A DNA stretch of 64,000 bases from JBBQZO01 sp038207625 (GTDB lineage: Bacteria > Pseudomonadota > Gammaproteobacteria > Burkholderiales > Burkholderiaceae_D): NCBI GenBank assembly GCA_038207625.1, contig JBBQZO010000008.1, positions 62,001 to 126,000 of the forward strand, written 5' to 3'. Positions 25,605-35,016 of the stretch are shown here, in pieces; positions within the stretch are counted from its first letter, which is position 1; the number at the start of each line of letters is the position of its first letter. The position numbers were made by a program, and so were the translations under genes. The notes beneath the pieces are model-generated. The model was not told where the DNA came from. It did no database searches and saw only the letters and a program-made list of their open reading frames with translations.

Positions 25605-27530
25605 TTATTTCAGTGCCTGCAGGATCGTTTCGAGCCGGTCCTTGGTGCCGGCGATGCGCTCCAGATGGGGATAGCGCAAGCCGTCGTGGTAGTCCAGTTC
25701 GACCGTGCGGTAGGTGCTGCCTTTCTTGACCAGCAGCGTGATCGGCGCCTTGCTATCCTTGGCTTTCTTCAGCGCCGCCTTCAGCACCTCGGGCTTGTAG
25801 GCGGTGTTGTTGACCGCCACCACGGTGGTGTTGCCCGACAGGCCGGCGCGAAACCCGACCCCGTCCCAGCGCAGGTTTTCCACGCCGGCGTCCTTGTTGA
25901 GCGAGAAGCCCAGCGAATAGCCGAAGTCGGTCGACTTGCCCAGTTCGGCGGCCGCCTTCATGTAGGCGCTGGGGGTGTCGGTAAACACCACTTTCCAGCC
26001 GGCCCGGGTCAGGCCGTCCAGCGGTCCACCAGGGCCGTGTCCGTCGAGCCGGCTGCGCAGGAAGCCCGACCAGTCGAACGGCACGATCGCGTTCAACGCG
26101 GCCACCACGTCCTCGAAGCGGTAGTGGGCCGGCTTGAACGACCCATCGTTGATGCCAAAGAAGCTGCGCGCGAAGTCGTCCAGCGAATGGTGCTCGCCGG
26201 ACAGTTCGCGCAGCTTGGTGTCCACGTCCAGCCAGATCAACTGGCCTTCCATGTAGTAGTCCTCGCTGCGCTGCCAGTTACCCCAGCCGAGCGCGCCGCG
26301 TCCGTTGATGATCGGGTCGTTGGTGGTGTCCTGCACATTGCGCCAAGCACGCCCCGTCACGCCATCGACGCGCGCGGCGGTGGCTGCCAGCGCGTCGCGC
26401 GCGCTGGCAGCGCTGACCAGTCCCGAGCGGGCCGCCAGCACATTGCCCCAGTACTGGGTCTGGCCTTCGTACACCCACAGCAGGCTGTTTTGCAGCGGCT
26501 CGTTGAAGTTGGCCGTGTCCTGGTCGAACGGGCGGCGGAACTTGCCGTTCCACGAATGCACATACTCGTGCGAGAGCAGGTCGCGTCCCGATTCGTTCTT
26601 GGCCCACTCGGTGAAGTAACCGAGCTTGACGCCATTCTCGCTGGACTGGTGATGCTCGCGCCCGATGCCGCCAAAGTCCTCGGACAAGGCAAACAGGAAA
26701 TCGTAATGGTCATAGTGGTGCGAGCCGTACAGCTTGGCCGCCTGCTTGATCAAGGCGCGGTGGATGGCGATCTGGTCTGGTTTGGCGTCCAGGCTTTCCT
26801 CGTCGTCGGCCACGATGTTGAGCATGACCGGCACGCGCGCGCCCGGATCGAGGTCGATGCGCTTGAAATGGCGGCCGGCAAACAGCGGCGAATCGACCAG
26901 CGTTTCCAGGTCGAGCGGCTTGAACGCGATCGCGTCGCCAACCCGTTCGCGCGTTTCCAGCGCGCTGCCGAACTGCCAGTCCTTGGGCAGCACCAAATTG
27001 GGCTGGACCGTGATGCGGCGGCTGAAATAGCCGGCCGGGTAGAGCGTCATCGCATGCCACTGCACACCGAGGATCTCGCCCGTCATGGTGGTGCGCCCTT
27101 CGCGGCTCTCGACCGGCGACAGGTACTGGAACTCGACCTCGAGCGTGCTCGCGTCGGCCGGCACGTTCAGGTGGAAGGCATGCACCTTGACCGGGTCGCG
27201 CGTCCACGCGACGGGCTTGCCGTTGGCCGACAGTGTCAGTCCGGCCAACTGGGTCAGCGGGCCGCTGGGGCCGTGATTGCCCGGCACCCATTGGGGATAC
27301 AGCAGTGTCATCGGGCCCGGCTTGACGGGGATGCTTTCGTGGATGCGGAAGATCTGCTGGCCGACATTGCTGGCGTCGACCTTGAGCACGATGGTGCCGG
27401 GGTAGGCGATGTCTTGCGGCGCGGGCACGTCGGCGTGGGCGGCGCCGCCTGCGCACAGCAGCGCGGTCAACAGGGCGGCCGCGCGCGCGGCGGCGGACAG
27501 GGAAGGGCGTTGCTGCGGGTGTGCGGTCAT
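25605..27530 (-). CDS. M61-family (glycyl aminopeptidase-like) metallopeptidase
   Basis: A 641-residue exported peptidase. The ATG at 27530 gives a proper signal peptide (AALLTALLCAGGAAHA); an open frame reaches 49 codons further up but without signal-peptide logic. The zinc motif HEYVH is at residues 321-325 with downstream NGKFRRP, as in M61 enzymes, and the C-terminal part holds a PDZ-like region (LGFSLNKDAGVENLRW). It probably trims peptides in the periplasm. It is divergent from hsp20, with a 253-base gap. Confidence 0.9.
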   Translation of the reverse strand: MTAHPQQRPSLSAAARAAALLTALLCAGGAAHADVPAPQDIAYPGTIVLKVDASNVGQQIFRIHESIPVKPGPMTLLYPQWVPGNHGPSGPLTQLAGLTLSANGKPVAWTRDPVKVHAFHLNVPADASTLEVEFQYLSPVESREGRTTMTGEILGVQWHAMTLYPAGYFSRRITVQPNLVLPKDWQFGSALETRERVGDAIAFKPLDLETLVDSPLFAGRHFKRIDLDPGARVPVMLNIVADDEESLDAKPDQIAIHRALIKQAAKLYGSHHYDHYDFLFALSEDFGGIGREHHQSSENGVKLGYFTEWAKNESGRDLLSHEYVHSWNGKFRRPFDQDTANFNEPLQNSLLWVYEGQTQYWGNVLAARSGLVSAASARDALAATAARVDGVTGRAWRNVQDTTNDPIINGRGALGWGNWQRSEDYYMEGQLIWLDVDTKLRELSGEHHSLDDFARSFFGINDGSFKPAHYRFEDVVAALNAIVPFDWSGFLRSRLDGHGPGGPLDGLTRAGWKVVFTDTPSAYMKAAAELGKSTDFGYSLGFSLNKDAGVENLRWDGVGFRAGLSGNTTVVAVNNTAYKPEVLKAALKKAKDSKAPITLLVKKGSTYRTVELDYHDGLRYPHLERIAGTKDRLETILQALK

Positions 27531-27783
27531 GGGCGAAGTGGGCAAAGTAAAGTGGCGTCCCGACCCGCACAGTGGGGGCGGAACGAACTGATTTTCGAGT
27601 GTAGCACGAGCTGGCAAGTGCCTTGGGGCAAAAAAATATTTACACATATTGTTCCGCCTTTGGGACTGCCGGCGCAATTTTCAAGGCCTTGTAAAGCCCG
27701 ATGCCCGGCCGTACATCTGTCTCAGCGGATGCTCAAACAGAGGTCCGCAATACCGATCGCTTTCACTTAAAAGGATTTTTACC

Positions 27784-28239
27784 ATGCGCACATTCGACCT
27801 CGCCCCCCTGTACCGTTCGGCCATCGGTTTCGATCGCCTGGCCCACCTGTTCCAGGAAGCCCAGCGCGCCGACGCCCAACCGACCTACCCACCGTATAAC
27901 ATCGAGCTGGTGGCCGACGACAAGTACCGCATCGTGATGGCACTGGCCGGTTTCACGCGCGCCGAAATCGACATCACCGCCGAGCGCGAATCGCTGCACA
28001 TCGCCGGGCGCAAGCACAAGCAGGAGGGCGAACGCACCTTCCTGCACCGCGGCATCGCGGCGCGCGATTTCGAGCAGCGCTTCCAGCTGGCCAACCACGT
28101 CAAGGTGACCGGCGCCTCGTTCGACAACGGCCTGCTGACGATCGAGCTGGCGCGTGAAGTGCCGGAAGCTTTGAAGCCGCGCAAGATCGCCATCGACGGC
28201 TATGAGGCAGTCGGCACGCTCGAGCGCCAGGCCGCATAA
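27784..28239 (+). CDS. Small heat-shock protein Hsp20 (IbpA type)
   Basis: A 151-residue alpha-crystallin-type holdase. The ATG at 27784 follows AAAAGGATTTTTACC; the frame upstream is not coding. The N-terminus has the IbpA-like LAPLYRSAIGFDRL. The crystallin domain has YNIELVADDKYRIVMALAGF and GIAARDFEQRFQLA, and a C-terminal I-x-I-like motif (RKIAID) is seen. It binds unfolded proteins on stress. Upstream, CTTGTAA (27688) and a weak CATCT about 14-20 bases later might be a sigma-32 promoter, but the match is poor. Confidence 0.93.
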   Translation: MRTFDLAPLYRSAIGFDRLAHLFQEAQRADAQPTYPPYNIELVADDKYRIVMALAGFTRAEIDITAERESLHIAGRKHKQEGERTFLHRGIAARDFEQRFQLANHVKVTGASFDNGLLTIELAREVPEALKPRKIAIDGYEAVGTLERQAA

Positions 28240-28247
28240 ACGCGTGC

Positions 28248-28275
28248 GCGCCGCACCACTCCGGTGGTGCGGCGC
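28248..28275 (+). terminator. Perfect 12-bp hairpin behind hsp20
   Basis: GCGCCGCACCAC and GTGGTGCGGCGC pair around a TCCG loop, starting 9 bases after the hsp20 stop. No U-run follows, so it may be a terminator or a 3'-end stabiliser. Confidence 0.5.
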
Positions 28276-28441
28276 CTGGCAACGCGCGCGGCCAGTACGG
28301 CGCACGCCAGGGACAGCCGCCGGTCGGTCGCGCACGCGAACGCACCGGCGTCTGTCCCGCTTCGCATGGCGCCCGTGCGGGTGCGGCGCGCCGTGTGGCA
28401 TAGTGCTGCTTATCGAACGGCACACTGTGGAGGAGGCCATC

Positions 28442-29206
28442 ATGAAAATTGCGAGCGCCGCCTTGCTGGCGCTGGCGCTGTGCGCCGATCGGCCCGCCCG
28501 CGCTTGCCAGATGGAACACGTCTACGAAGACTGGCCGCCGTATATGTACCACGACGCGCAAGGCGTGCTGCGCGGCCTGGACATCGAGTTGGTGAGCGCC
28601 ATCTTCAAGGAGGCCGGCTGCACCTTGCGCACGCTCGACCATATCCCGTCGCTGCGGCGCGACCTGCTGTTCAAGGAAGGCAAGATCCGTTTGATCCTGG
28701 CCGCTTCCGACATACCCGAGCGACATGCCTACGCGTCCTTCAGCCGGCCTTACCGGGACGAATCGGTGGGCTTGTTCAGCGCGCCCGGCAAGCGCGCCGA
28801 CTACGCCAAACTGGCCGACTTCGATGCCATCGCGCGCAGCACGCTGACGCTGCTGGCGCCCTCGGTGGGCTGGTACGGCGCCGACTACGCGCGCGTGGTC
28901 GGCGAGCTCAAGGCGCACGACCGGGTGCGCTCGTTTGGCACGCTCGACCAGGGCATCCGCATGTTCGACGTCGGGCGCGCCGACCTGCTGATGGGCGACG
29001 CGGCCGGCATCCGCCATCTGGCCGCCCAGGCCGGGGTGGCGCTGGTGGCGCTGCCGTACGTGGTGCGCTCGGCCCCGGTGCACCTGATGTTCAGCAGTGC
29101 CAGCACCAGCGCCGCCGAGCGCGCGCGCATCGACGGCGCCATCGCGCGGCTGGAAAAACGCGGCGTGCTCAAGGCGATCCGCGCCGCCTATGGCGAAGCG
29201 CGCTGA
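28442..29206 (+). CDS. Periplasmic solute-binding protein (SBP_bac_3-like)
   Basis: A 254-residue exported binding protein. The ATG at 28442 has GGAGGAGG upstream and a signal peptide (IASAALLALALCADRPARA). The family-3 fold opens with MEHVYEDWPPYMYHD and GLDIELVSAIFKEAG and ends with ARIDGAIARLEKRGVLKAIRAAYG. No permease or ATPase is adjacent. Its neighbours are hsp20 and htrA, with no shared function evident. Ligand unknown; amino acid-like compounds are typical of the family. Confidence 0.85.
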   Translation: MKIASAALLALALCADRPARACQMEHVYEDWPPYMYHDAQGVLRGLDIELVSAIFKEAGCTLRTLDHIPSLRRDLLFKEGKIRLILAASDIPERHAYASFSRPYRDESVGLFSAPGKRADYAKLADFDAIARSTLTLLAPSVGWYGADYARVVGELKAHDRVRSFGTLDQGIRMFDVGRADLLMGDAAGIRHLAAQAGVALVALPYVVRSAPVHLMFSSASTSAAERARIDGAIARLEKRGVLKAIRAAYGEAR

Positions 29207-29251
29207 GCGCGGGCGATTTGCTTAAGGCGTGCCTAAGTCTGATGTTCCATC

Positions 29252-29280
29252 ATTGAATCCGAGTTTCACCCCCATTCAAT
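29252..29280. promoter_or_regulatory. Inverted repeat in the htrA leader
   Basis: ATTGAAT (29252-29258) and ATTCAAT (29274-29280) are perfect inverted 7-mers with a 15-base spacer, immediately before the htrA ribosome site GGAGG. It may be an operator for the response regulator encoded downstream, or simply part of the promoter. Confidence 0.35.
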
Positions 29281-29292
29281 CACGGAGGACGT

Positions 29293-30843
29293 ATGCCAAA
29301 TCAATCTGAAAACGTTACTTTGAGCGCCAAGCGGCTGGTGCTGACGCTGGCCGCCGTCGGCCTGATCGGCGCCGGCGGCGCGATTGCCGTCAACCATGCC
29401 AGCGCCACGCCGCAGCAAAACGTGCCGGTCAGCGTGCTGGCACCAGTGGCGCCGGTGGCGCCGAATGCGCCGCTCAGCGCGGCGCCCGCGACGACCATCG
29501 CGTTGCCGGACTTTACCCAGATCGTCGAACGGATGGGACCGGCCGTGGTCAACGTCAGCGTCGTCGGCAGCACCAAGACCGCCTTCCATGGCCAGGGCGG
29601 CCAGGCGGCCCAGCCCGATGAATTCGGCGACGATCCGTTCTTTGAATTTTTCCGCCGCTTCCAGGGGCCCAACGGCCAGCGCGGCCAGCGCGGCGGGCGC
29701 GGCATGCCTGACATGCCCACCCACGGCACCGGTTCCGGTTTCATCGTCAGCGCCGACGGCATCATCCTCACCAATGCCCACGTGGTGCGCGACGCGCGCG
29801 AGGTGACAGTCAAGCTGACGGACCGGCGCGAGTTCCGGGCCAAGGTGCTGGGCTCGGATCCGAAGACCGACGTGGCGGTGCTCAAGATCGACGCGAAAAA
29901 TCTGCCGGTGGTGCCGCTGGGGCGCTCGAACGACCTGAAGGTGGGCGAGTGGGTTTTGGCGATCGGCTCGCCGTATGGCTTGGATAACACCGTCACCGCC
30001 GGCGTGGTCAGCGCCAAGGGACGCGCGCTGCCTGACGACAGCAACGTGCCCTTCATCCAGACCGACGTGGCGGTCAATCCGGGCAACTCGGGCGGGCCGC
30101 TGTTCAACACGCGCGGCGAAGTGGTCGGCATCAATTCGCAGATCTACAGCCAGAGCGGCGGCTATCAGGGGCTGTCGTTTGCCATTCCGATCGACGTGGC
30201 GAACCACGTGCGCGAGCAGATTGTCGCCACCGGCAAGGTCTCGCACGGGCGTTTGGGCGTGACGATTCAGGAGGTCAACCAGGCGTTCGCCGACTCGTTC
30301 AAGCTCGACAAGCCCGAAGGGGCGCTGATCGCCAATGTCGAGACGGGCAGCGCGGCCGACCAGGCGGGCCTGAAGACGGGCGACGTGGTGCGCAAGGTCA
30401 ACGGCCAGCGCATCGTCGCCGCCAACGACTTGTCCGCGATGGTGGGGATCGCCGCGCCGGGCGAGAAGGTGGTGCTGGACGTGTGGCGCGACGGTAAATC
30501 GATCAGCCTGACGGCCAAGCTGGGCGACGCGTCCGAGCGTAACAAGCGCGCCGAGCGCGAGCAGTCGGACGATCAACCGGCCCGGCTTGGGCTGGCGCTG
30601 CGTCCGCTCGCGCCTGAGGAGCGCCGCCAGGTCGGCGTGGCCAACGGCCTGCTGATCGAGGACGCGGGCGGGGCCGCCGCCAGCGCCGGCGTGCAGGCGG
30701 GCGACGTGCTGCTGGCCGTGAACGGGCGCGCCGTGAACAGCGTCGAGCAAGTGCGCGGCGTCGTCAAGGATGCCGGCAAGTCGGTGGCCTTGCTGATTTT
30801 GCGCGGTAATGACAAAATCTTCATCCCGGTGCGGCTGGGCTAG
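29293..30843 (+). CDS. Do-like periplasmic serine protease (HtrA/DegP/MucD)
   Basis: A 516-residue protease with an N-terminal membrane anchor or signal (residues about 13-37). The trypsin-like domain has His163 (LTNAHVVRD), Asp193 (KTDVAVLKID) and Ser266 (PGNSGGPLFN). Two PDZ domains follow (about 300-390 and 425-515). A glycine/glutamine-rich loop (GQRGQRGGRG) precedes the catalytic part. It degrades misfolded envelope proteins. The two-component pair 33 bases downstream suggests envelope-stress control of the locus. Confidence 0.96.
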   Translation: MPNQSENVTLSAKRLVLTLAAVGLIGAGGAIAVNHASATPQQNVPVSVLAPVAPVAPNAPLSAAPATTIALPDFTQIVERMGPAVVNVSVVGSTKTAFHGQGGQAAQPDEFGDDPFFEFFRRFQGPNGQRGQRGGRGMPDMPTHGTGSGFIVSADGIILTNAHVVRDAREVTVKLTDRREFRAKVLGSDPKTDVAVLKIDAKNLPVVPLGRSNDLKVGEWVLAIGSPYGLDNTVTAGVVSAKGRALPDDSNVPFIQTDVAVNPGNSGGPLFNTRGEVVGINSQIYSQSGGYQGLSFAIPIDVANHVREQIVATGKVSHGRLGVTIQEVNQAFADSFKLDKPEGALIANVETGSAADQAGLKTGDVVRKVNGQRIVAANDLSAMVGIAAPGEKVVLDVWRDGKSISLTAKLGDASERNKRAEREQSDDQPARLGLALRPLAPEERRQVGVANGLLIEDAGGAAASAGVQAGDVLLAVNGRAVNSVEQVRGVVKDAGKSVALLILRGNDKIFIPVRLG

Positions 30844-30876
30844 TGGGCCCGCTTTCACCATCACAACGAGGAAACA

Positions 30877-31536
30877 ATGCGCCTGCTGCTGGTGGAAGAC
30901 GATACGATGATCGGCGAAGTAGTGCTCGACCTGTTGCGGGCCGAGCACTACGCCGTCGACTGGGTCAAGGACGGCGAGATGGCCGACACCGCGCTGCAGA
31001 CGGCCAATTACGACCTGGTGCTGCTGGACCTGGGCTTGCCGCGCAAGGACGGTCTGGAGGTGCTGCGCGGCATGCGCGCGCGGCACGACCGCACGCCGGT
31101 GCTGGTGGCCAGCGCGCGCGACGCGCTGGCCCAACGCGTGGCGGGCCTGGATGCCGGCGCCGACGACTATGTGTTGAAACCCTACGAACTTGACGAGCTG
31201 CTCGCGCGCATCCGCGCGCTGCTGCGGCGCGCCGTCGGACGGGCCGAGCCGGTGTTCGAATACAAGAACGTCACGCTCAATCCGGCCACCCGCGAAGCCC
31301 AGGTCGACGGCGCGAGCGTGCAGCTGTCGGCGCGCGAATGGGCCGTGCTCGAAGCGCTGATCGCGCGCCCTGGCGCGGTGCTCTCGCGCGCCCAGCTGGA
31401 AGAAAAACTGTACAGCTGGCGCGATGAAGTGAGCAGCAACGCCGTCGAAGTGTACATCCACGGCCTGCGCAAGAAGCTCGGCAGCGAGCTGATCGTCAAC
31501 GTGCGCGGGGTCGGCTACATGGTGCCCAAAGTATGA
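30877..31536 (+). CDS. OmpR-family response regulator
   Basis: A 219-residue regulator. Receiver with EDD (residues 7-9), phosphoacceptor Asp51 (LLDLGLPRKDG) and Lys (VLKPYEL). A winged-helix DNA-binding domain follows, with LSAREWAVLEALIARPG, SSNAVEVYIHGLRKKL and GVGYMV. The start has GAGGAAACA upstream. The stop overlaps the kinase start by 4 bases (31533-31536), so the two are coupled. The likely target is its own operon including htrA (inference from position). Confidence 0.95.
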   Translation: MRLLLVEDDTMIGEVVLDLLRAEHYAVDWVKDGEMADTALQTANYDLVLLDLGLPRKDGLEVLRGMRARHDRTPVLVASARDALAQRVAGLDAGADDYVLKPYELDELLARIRALLRRAVGRAEPVFEYKNVTLNPATREAQVDGASVQLSAREWAVLEALIARPGAVLSRAQLEEKLYSWRDEVSSNAVEVYIHGLRKKLGSELIVNVRGVGYMVPKV

Positions 31537-32867
31537 ATCTGGGCCATTCACTGCGCGCGCGCCTGCTGTGGTTTCTGCTCGCCGCGATCACGCTGGCCGC
31601 GCTGGCGCAGGCGATGATCGCCTACCGCACCGCCTTGCAGGACGCCGACCAGATTTTTGATTACCACATGCAGCAAATGGCGCTGGCGCTGCGTTCGGGC
31701 GCGCCGCTGAGCAACCAGGGCGGACCCGGCGTGGCCGACGCCGAGAACAATGAATTGCTGGTGCAGGTGTGGACCCCGGACGGGGTGCAGGTGTTTCGCA
31801 CCGGCTCGCGCGCGCGCCTGCCGCAGCGCGCCGTGCTGGGCTTTTCCAACGTGGCCGCGAACGGCACCGTATACCGGATTTTTTCCGTGCAAACGCCCAG
31901 CCAGACCTTGCAGGTGGCCCAGGACATGGCGGTGCGCCGTCAAATGGCGGGCAACCTGGCGCTGCGCACCGTGGGGCCGATCGCGCTGATGGTGCCGATC
32001 CTGATGCTGGTGGTGTGGTGGGTGGTGTCGGCCTCGCTCGAACCGGTGGCGCAGGTGCGCGACCAGCTGGCCGCGCGCCAGGCCGACGACCTCTCGCCGG
32101 TGTCCGAGGCCGGCCTGCCCGACGAAGTGCGTCCGCTGGTGCACGAACTGAACCTGCTGTTCGGGCGCGTGCGCACCGCGTTTGCGGCCCAGCATAACTT
32201 CGTGGCCGACGCGGCGCACGAGCTGCGCACGCCGCTGGCCGCGCTGAAGCTGCAGGTGCTCAGCCTCGAGCGCGCCGGCGACAACGATGCGCGCGCGCTG
32301 GCCGTGACACGGCTGGGCGCCGGCATCGAACGCGCCACCCGGCTGGTGGAACAATTGCTGGTACTGGCGCGCCAGGAAGAAAGCGCCGGCGCGGCCACCG
32401 CGCTGGCGCCGCTGGCGCTGGACGATCTGGCGCGTCGCGCGGTGGCCGACCTGGCGCCGCTGGCGCAGGCGCGCCACATCGACCTGGGCGTGACGGCGGC
32501 CGAGGCGGTGCGGATCGACGGCCAGCCCGATGCGCTGGCGATCTTGCTGCGCAATCTGATCGACAACGCGATCAAATACACCCCGGCCGGCGGCAGCGTC
32601 GACGTCAGCGTGGCCGTCACGCCGGACGGTGCCGAACTGTGCGTCGAGGACAGCGGACCGGGCATCGCCGCCGAAGAGCGCGAGCGGGTGTTCGACCGCT
32701 TCTACCGGGTGGCCGGCAGCGCGGCCGGCGGCAGCGGGCTGGGGCTGGCGATCATCAAGGCGATCGCCGAGCGGCACGGCGCGACGCTGCTGCTCGATCA
32801 GTCCGAACATCTTGGCGGCTTGCGCGCGCGGGTGCGCTTTGCGCCAGCGAGCGCTGGGCAGGCTTAG
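31533..32867 (+). CDS. Sensor histidine kinase
   Basis: A 444-residue membrane kinase. TM1 is at about 10-29, a periplasmic sensor of about 115 residues follows, and TM2 is near 148-168. A HAMP-like linker (EPVAQVRDQLAARQAD) leads to the dimerisation helix with His229 in DAAHELRTPLAAL. The ATPase domain has N box NLIDNAIKYTP and G boxes EDSGPGIAAEE and GGSGLGLAIIKA. The partner is the overlapping response regulator. The periplasmic part is of the QseC/two-component N-terminal kind by eye. Confidence 0.94.
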   Translation: MNLGHSLRARLLWFLLAAITLAALAQAMIAYRTALQDADQIFDYHMQQMALALRSGAPLSNQGGPGVADAENNELLVQVWTPDGVQVFRTGSRARLPQRAVLGFSNVAANGTVYRIFSVQTPSQTLQVAQDMAVRRQMAGNLALRTVGPIALMVPILMLVVWWVVSASLEPVAQVRDQLAARQADDLSPVSEAGLPDEVRPLVHELNLLFGRVRTAFAAQHNFVADAAHELRTPLAALKLQVLSLERAGDNDARALAVTRLGAGIERATRLVEQLLVLARQEESAGAATALAPLALDDLARRAVADLAPLAQARHIDLGVTAAEAVRIDGQPDALAILLRNLIDNAIKYTPAGGSVDVSVAVTPDGAELCVEDSGPGIAAEERERVFDRFYRVAGSAAGGSGLGLAIIKAIAERHGATLLLDQSEHLGGLRARVRFAPASAGQA

Positions 32868-32952
32868 TGCGGCGCCCGGCGCATGCCGCCGGGGCGCGTC
32901 GCACGTCGCGCGCATACGACATGCCGCCCCCGCGGCGCGGATTCGCCAGGCG

Positions 32953-32998
32953 AAAAAAAAGCGGCGGCGGGCGGCGCGTTTGCGCCTCCTGCCGCCGC
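32953..32998 (-). terminator. Rho-independent terminator of the porin / PstS-like operon
   Basis: On the minus strand a GC-rich stem (GCGGCGGCAG ... CGCCGCCGC) with a loop around GCGCAAACGC is followed by eight T residues. It lies about 25 bases beyond the stop at 33024. It is the best classical terminator in the window. Confidence 0.85.
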
Positions 32999-33023
32999 AC
33001 TGGCGTGGCCGCCAGCTGGACTG

Positions 33024-33434
33024 TCACGGCACCGTCAGGATTACCTTGACCGTGTCGTCGACCGCCGATTTTTCGATGTAGCCGATGGCCGTCACGTCGG
33101 CCGCCACCGCCTTTTTGACCTCGGCGCTGGAGCCATACTCCTTGGGCAGGCTGCCCTTGCCGGTAAACACCAGCTTGGTCCAGATCGCCTTCACCTGGGA
33201 GGCGTCCTTGTTCAGCACCTTTTGATCGAAATCGTTGCGGATCGCCGCGCTTTCGTTGTGTTCGACCGGCGTGAACATGGTCGATTTTCCGAGGAAAAAC
33301 TGGCCGGCCTGTTCGCTGAACATCTTCGTGGCCGGATTTTTTGGATTGACGATGACGACAATTTCGCCCGCCCAGGCGGGCGCGTTCGCCATGCCCGCCA
33401 GCGCCAATAAAACGATACCGATGGTGGTTTTCAT
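33024..33434 (-). CDS. PstS-like phosphate-type binding protein, short form
   Basis: A 136-residue exported protein. The ATG at 33434 follows AAGGAAAGCGCG and begins a signal peptide (IGIVLLALAGMANAPAWA). The mature part, VVIVNPKNPATKMFSEQAGQ, then FFLGKSTMFTPVEHNES and AIGYIEKSAV, resembles one lobe of PstS-type binding proteins and is about half the normal length. It follows the porin by 10 bases in one operon ended by a strong terminator. It probably works with the porin in anion uptake or sensing; no Pst permease is near. Confidence 0.8.
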   Translation of the reverse strand: MKTTIGIVLLALAGMANAPAWAGEIVVIVNPKNPATKMFSEQAGQFFLGKSTMFTPVEHNESAAIRNDFDQKVLNKDASQVKAIWTKLVFTGKGSLPKEYGSSAEVKKAVAADVTAIGYIEKSAVDDTVKVILTVP

Positions 33435-33444
33435 CGCGCTTTCC

Positions 33445-34656
33445 TTAGAACACAAAGTCGATGCCGGCGGCATAGACGGTCATCGGACCGGTGTAAGTGG
33501 ATCCGACCGGGCGCAGGAAACTGTACGGCGCCCCCTCTTTGGGGCTGATCCGGTCCACTTGTACTTTCAGCGCGGCCGACTTATTAAAATCCCAGCGCAC
33601 CCCGATCGCGTTGGCCGATTGCAGCGCCGTCTTGATCGCGCCGTTGGCGCCGGCCGTCAGCGCCGCCACCGGTCCGGCGGTGGGCAAACCGGGGAAATCG
33701 CGGATGCTGACCTGGGCGATATCGCCATGGTAATAGTAGGGCATGATCTTGCCGAAGCGATAGCCGAACATCGCGTACCACGAGTTGGTGTCGGGGATCA
33801 GGCGCGTGTCGGTCCTGCGCATCGCGTACTCGGACATGATCACGACGTTGTTCCAGTCCATGCCCAGGCCGAGCGAGGAGAAGGTGCCCTTGACGTCGGT
33901 GGTCGGGATCTGGGCGGCGGCGGCGGCGAACGGGCCGCCGACCCGGTTCAGCGACGTGATCAGGCCGGGCAGGGTGGCGCTGTCGACCAGGTCGAAGGTC
34001 GCCTGAGCGCGCCCCAGTCGCACCGTGAACGGCCCGTTCTCAACCTGCACCAGCAGATCGACGACCGGGTGGAAGGCCACGTTGGGCGCGCCCAGCGAGG
34101 AGACGCTGCGCGCTTTGCCATACGCGCCCTGGACCGTGACGGCGTTGTCGCCAAAGCTGTGCTGGTACATCACGTCGAAGCCGTCGGGCGAACTGCCGTT
34201 GATCTGGCGGTACACCTCGGCGGGCGGGCGGATCATCATGTTGGCGTAACCGACCGAGCGATAGTCGGAGATGTAATAGATCGGCACCGTCATGCGCCCG
34301 ATGCGCATGGTCCAGTCGTCCGACAACTTGATCTTGACGAAGGCCCACGGAATCTCGGCGCCATACGCGTCGGTGGCGTTCTTGCGCACCAGACCTTGCA
34401 CGGTGAGGCTGATGGTGTCGCTGAACTTGGCGGTGGCCTGGATGCCGAAATTGGAATCGACCCCGGCGCGCGGGCTCTTGGTCACGCCTGCCGCCTGATT
34501 CGGCCGGATGAATTCGGCCTCGTCGGTGTCGCTGGCCGTCAAGGCGGCCGTGCCGAAGCCGCTGATGGTGATGGCCGGCCCGTCGACCGCCTGGGCCGGT
34601 AGCGCCAAGGCCGCCAGCAGCGCCGTGCCTAGTGTGGAGTAGTTGGAATATTTCAT
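33445..34656 (-). CDS. Outer-membrane porin
   Basis: A 403-residue protein. The ATG at 34656 has GAGGGCGGCA upstream; another ATG lies 4 codons earlier. A signal peptide ends ALALPAQA, then alternating beta-strand sequence runs to a C-terminal aromatic residue (YAAGIDFVF), the hallmark of outer-membrane beta barrels. Segments such as WTMRIGRMTVPIYYISDYR fit general porins. It is co-transcribed with the PstS-like protein, so an anion substrate is possible, but selectivity is not readable. Confidence 0.85.
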   Translation of the reverse strand: MKYSNYSTLGTALLAALALPAQAVDGPAITISGFGTAALTASDTDEAEFIRPNQAAGVTKSPRAGVDSNFGIQATAKFSDTISLTVQGLVRKNATDAYGAEIPWAFVKIKLSDDWTMRIGRMTVPIYYISDYRSVGYANMMIRPPAEVYRQINGSSPDGFDVMYQHSFGDNAVTVQGAYGKARSVSSLGAPNVAFHPVVDLLVQVENGPFTVRLGRAQATFDLVDSATLPGLITSLNRVGGPFAAAAAQIPTTDVKGTFSSLGLGMDWNNVVIMSEYAMRRTDTRLIPDTNSWYAMFGYRFGKIMPYYYHGDIAQVSIRDFPGLPTAGPVAALTAGANGAIKTALQSANAIGVRWDFNKSAALKVQVDRISPKEGAPYSFLRPVGSTYTGPMTVYAAGIDFVF

Positions 34657-35016
34657 TGCCGCCCTCATGTGGATGCCGCGACACCGATAGGCGCAAGCGC
34701 ACTGCCGACGGGGCGCGCCTGGTGTCCGCTACTGCCTGCGCCCGTATTCAGTGTGTACCTTTGCGGAAACTCCGTGCATGATTCAGTGACTAATCGTTGT
34801 TGACTGTTGGTTTCCGGATACATCGCCGCGTGAGCGGCGCCGCCCGAGCGCCCCACACGGAGGGCGCCGTCGAATGGGACGCGCCGCTTGGACAGGGCCG
34901 CGCAGCCGTCCGTCATTGCCCGGAGGAAGGGCTTGCACACGGTGCGCACCGGCGCGGCACGGTCGGCGCTGCCCGTTCATGGCGGGGACAGCTGTCCGTG
35001 TGCTACGCTTGCTGTC
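34657..35016. other. Divergent intergenic region, porin / binding protein
   Basis: 360 bases between two divergent genes, expected to hold both promoters. I see no convincing minus-35/minus-10 pair, no strong inverted repeat and no small gene with a ribosome site. Several open frames cross it but have no start context. Confidence 0.5.
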
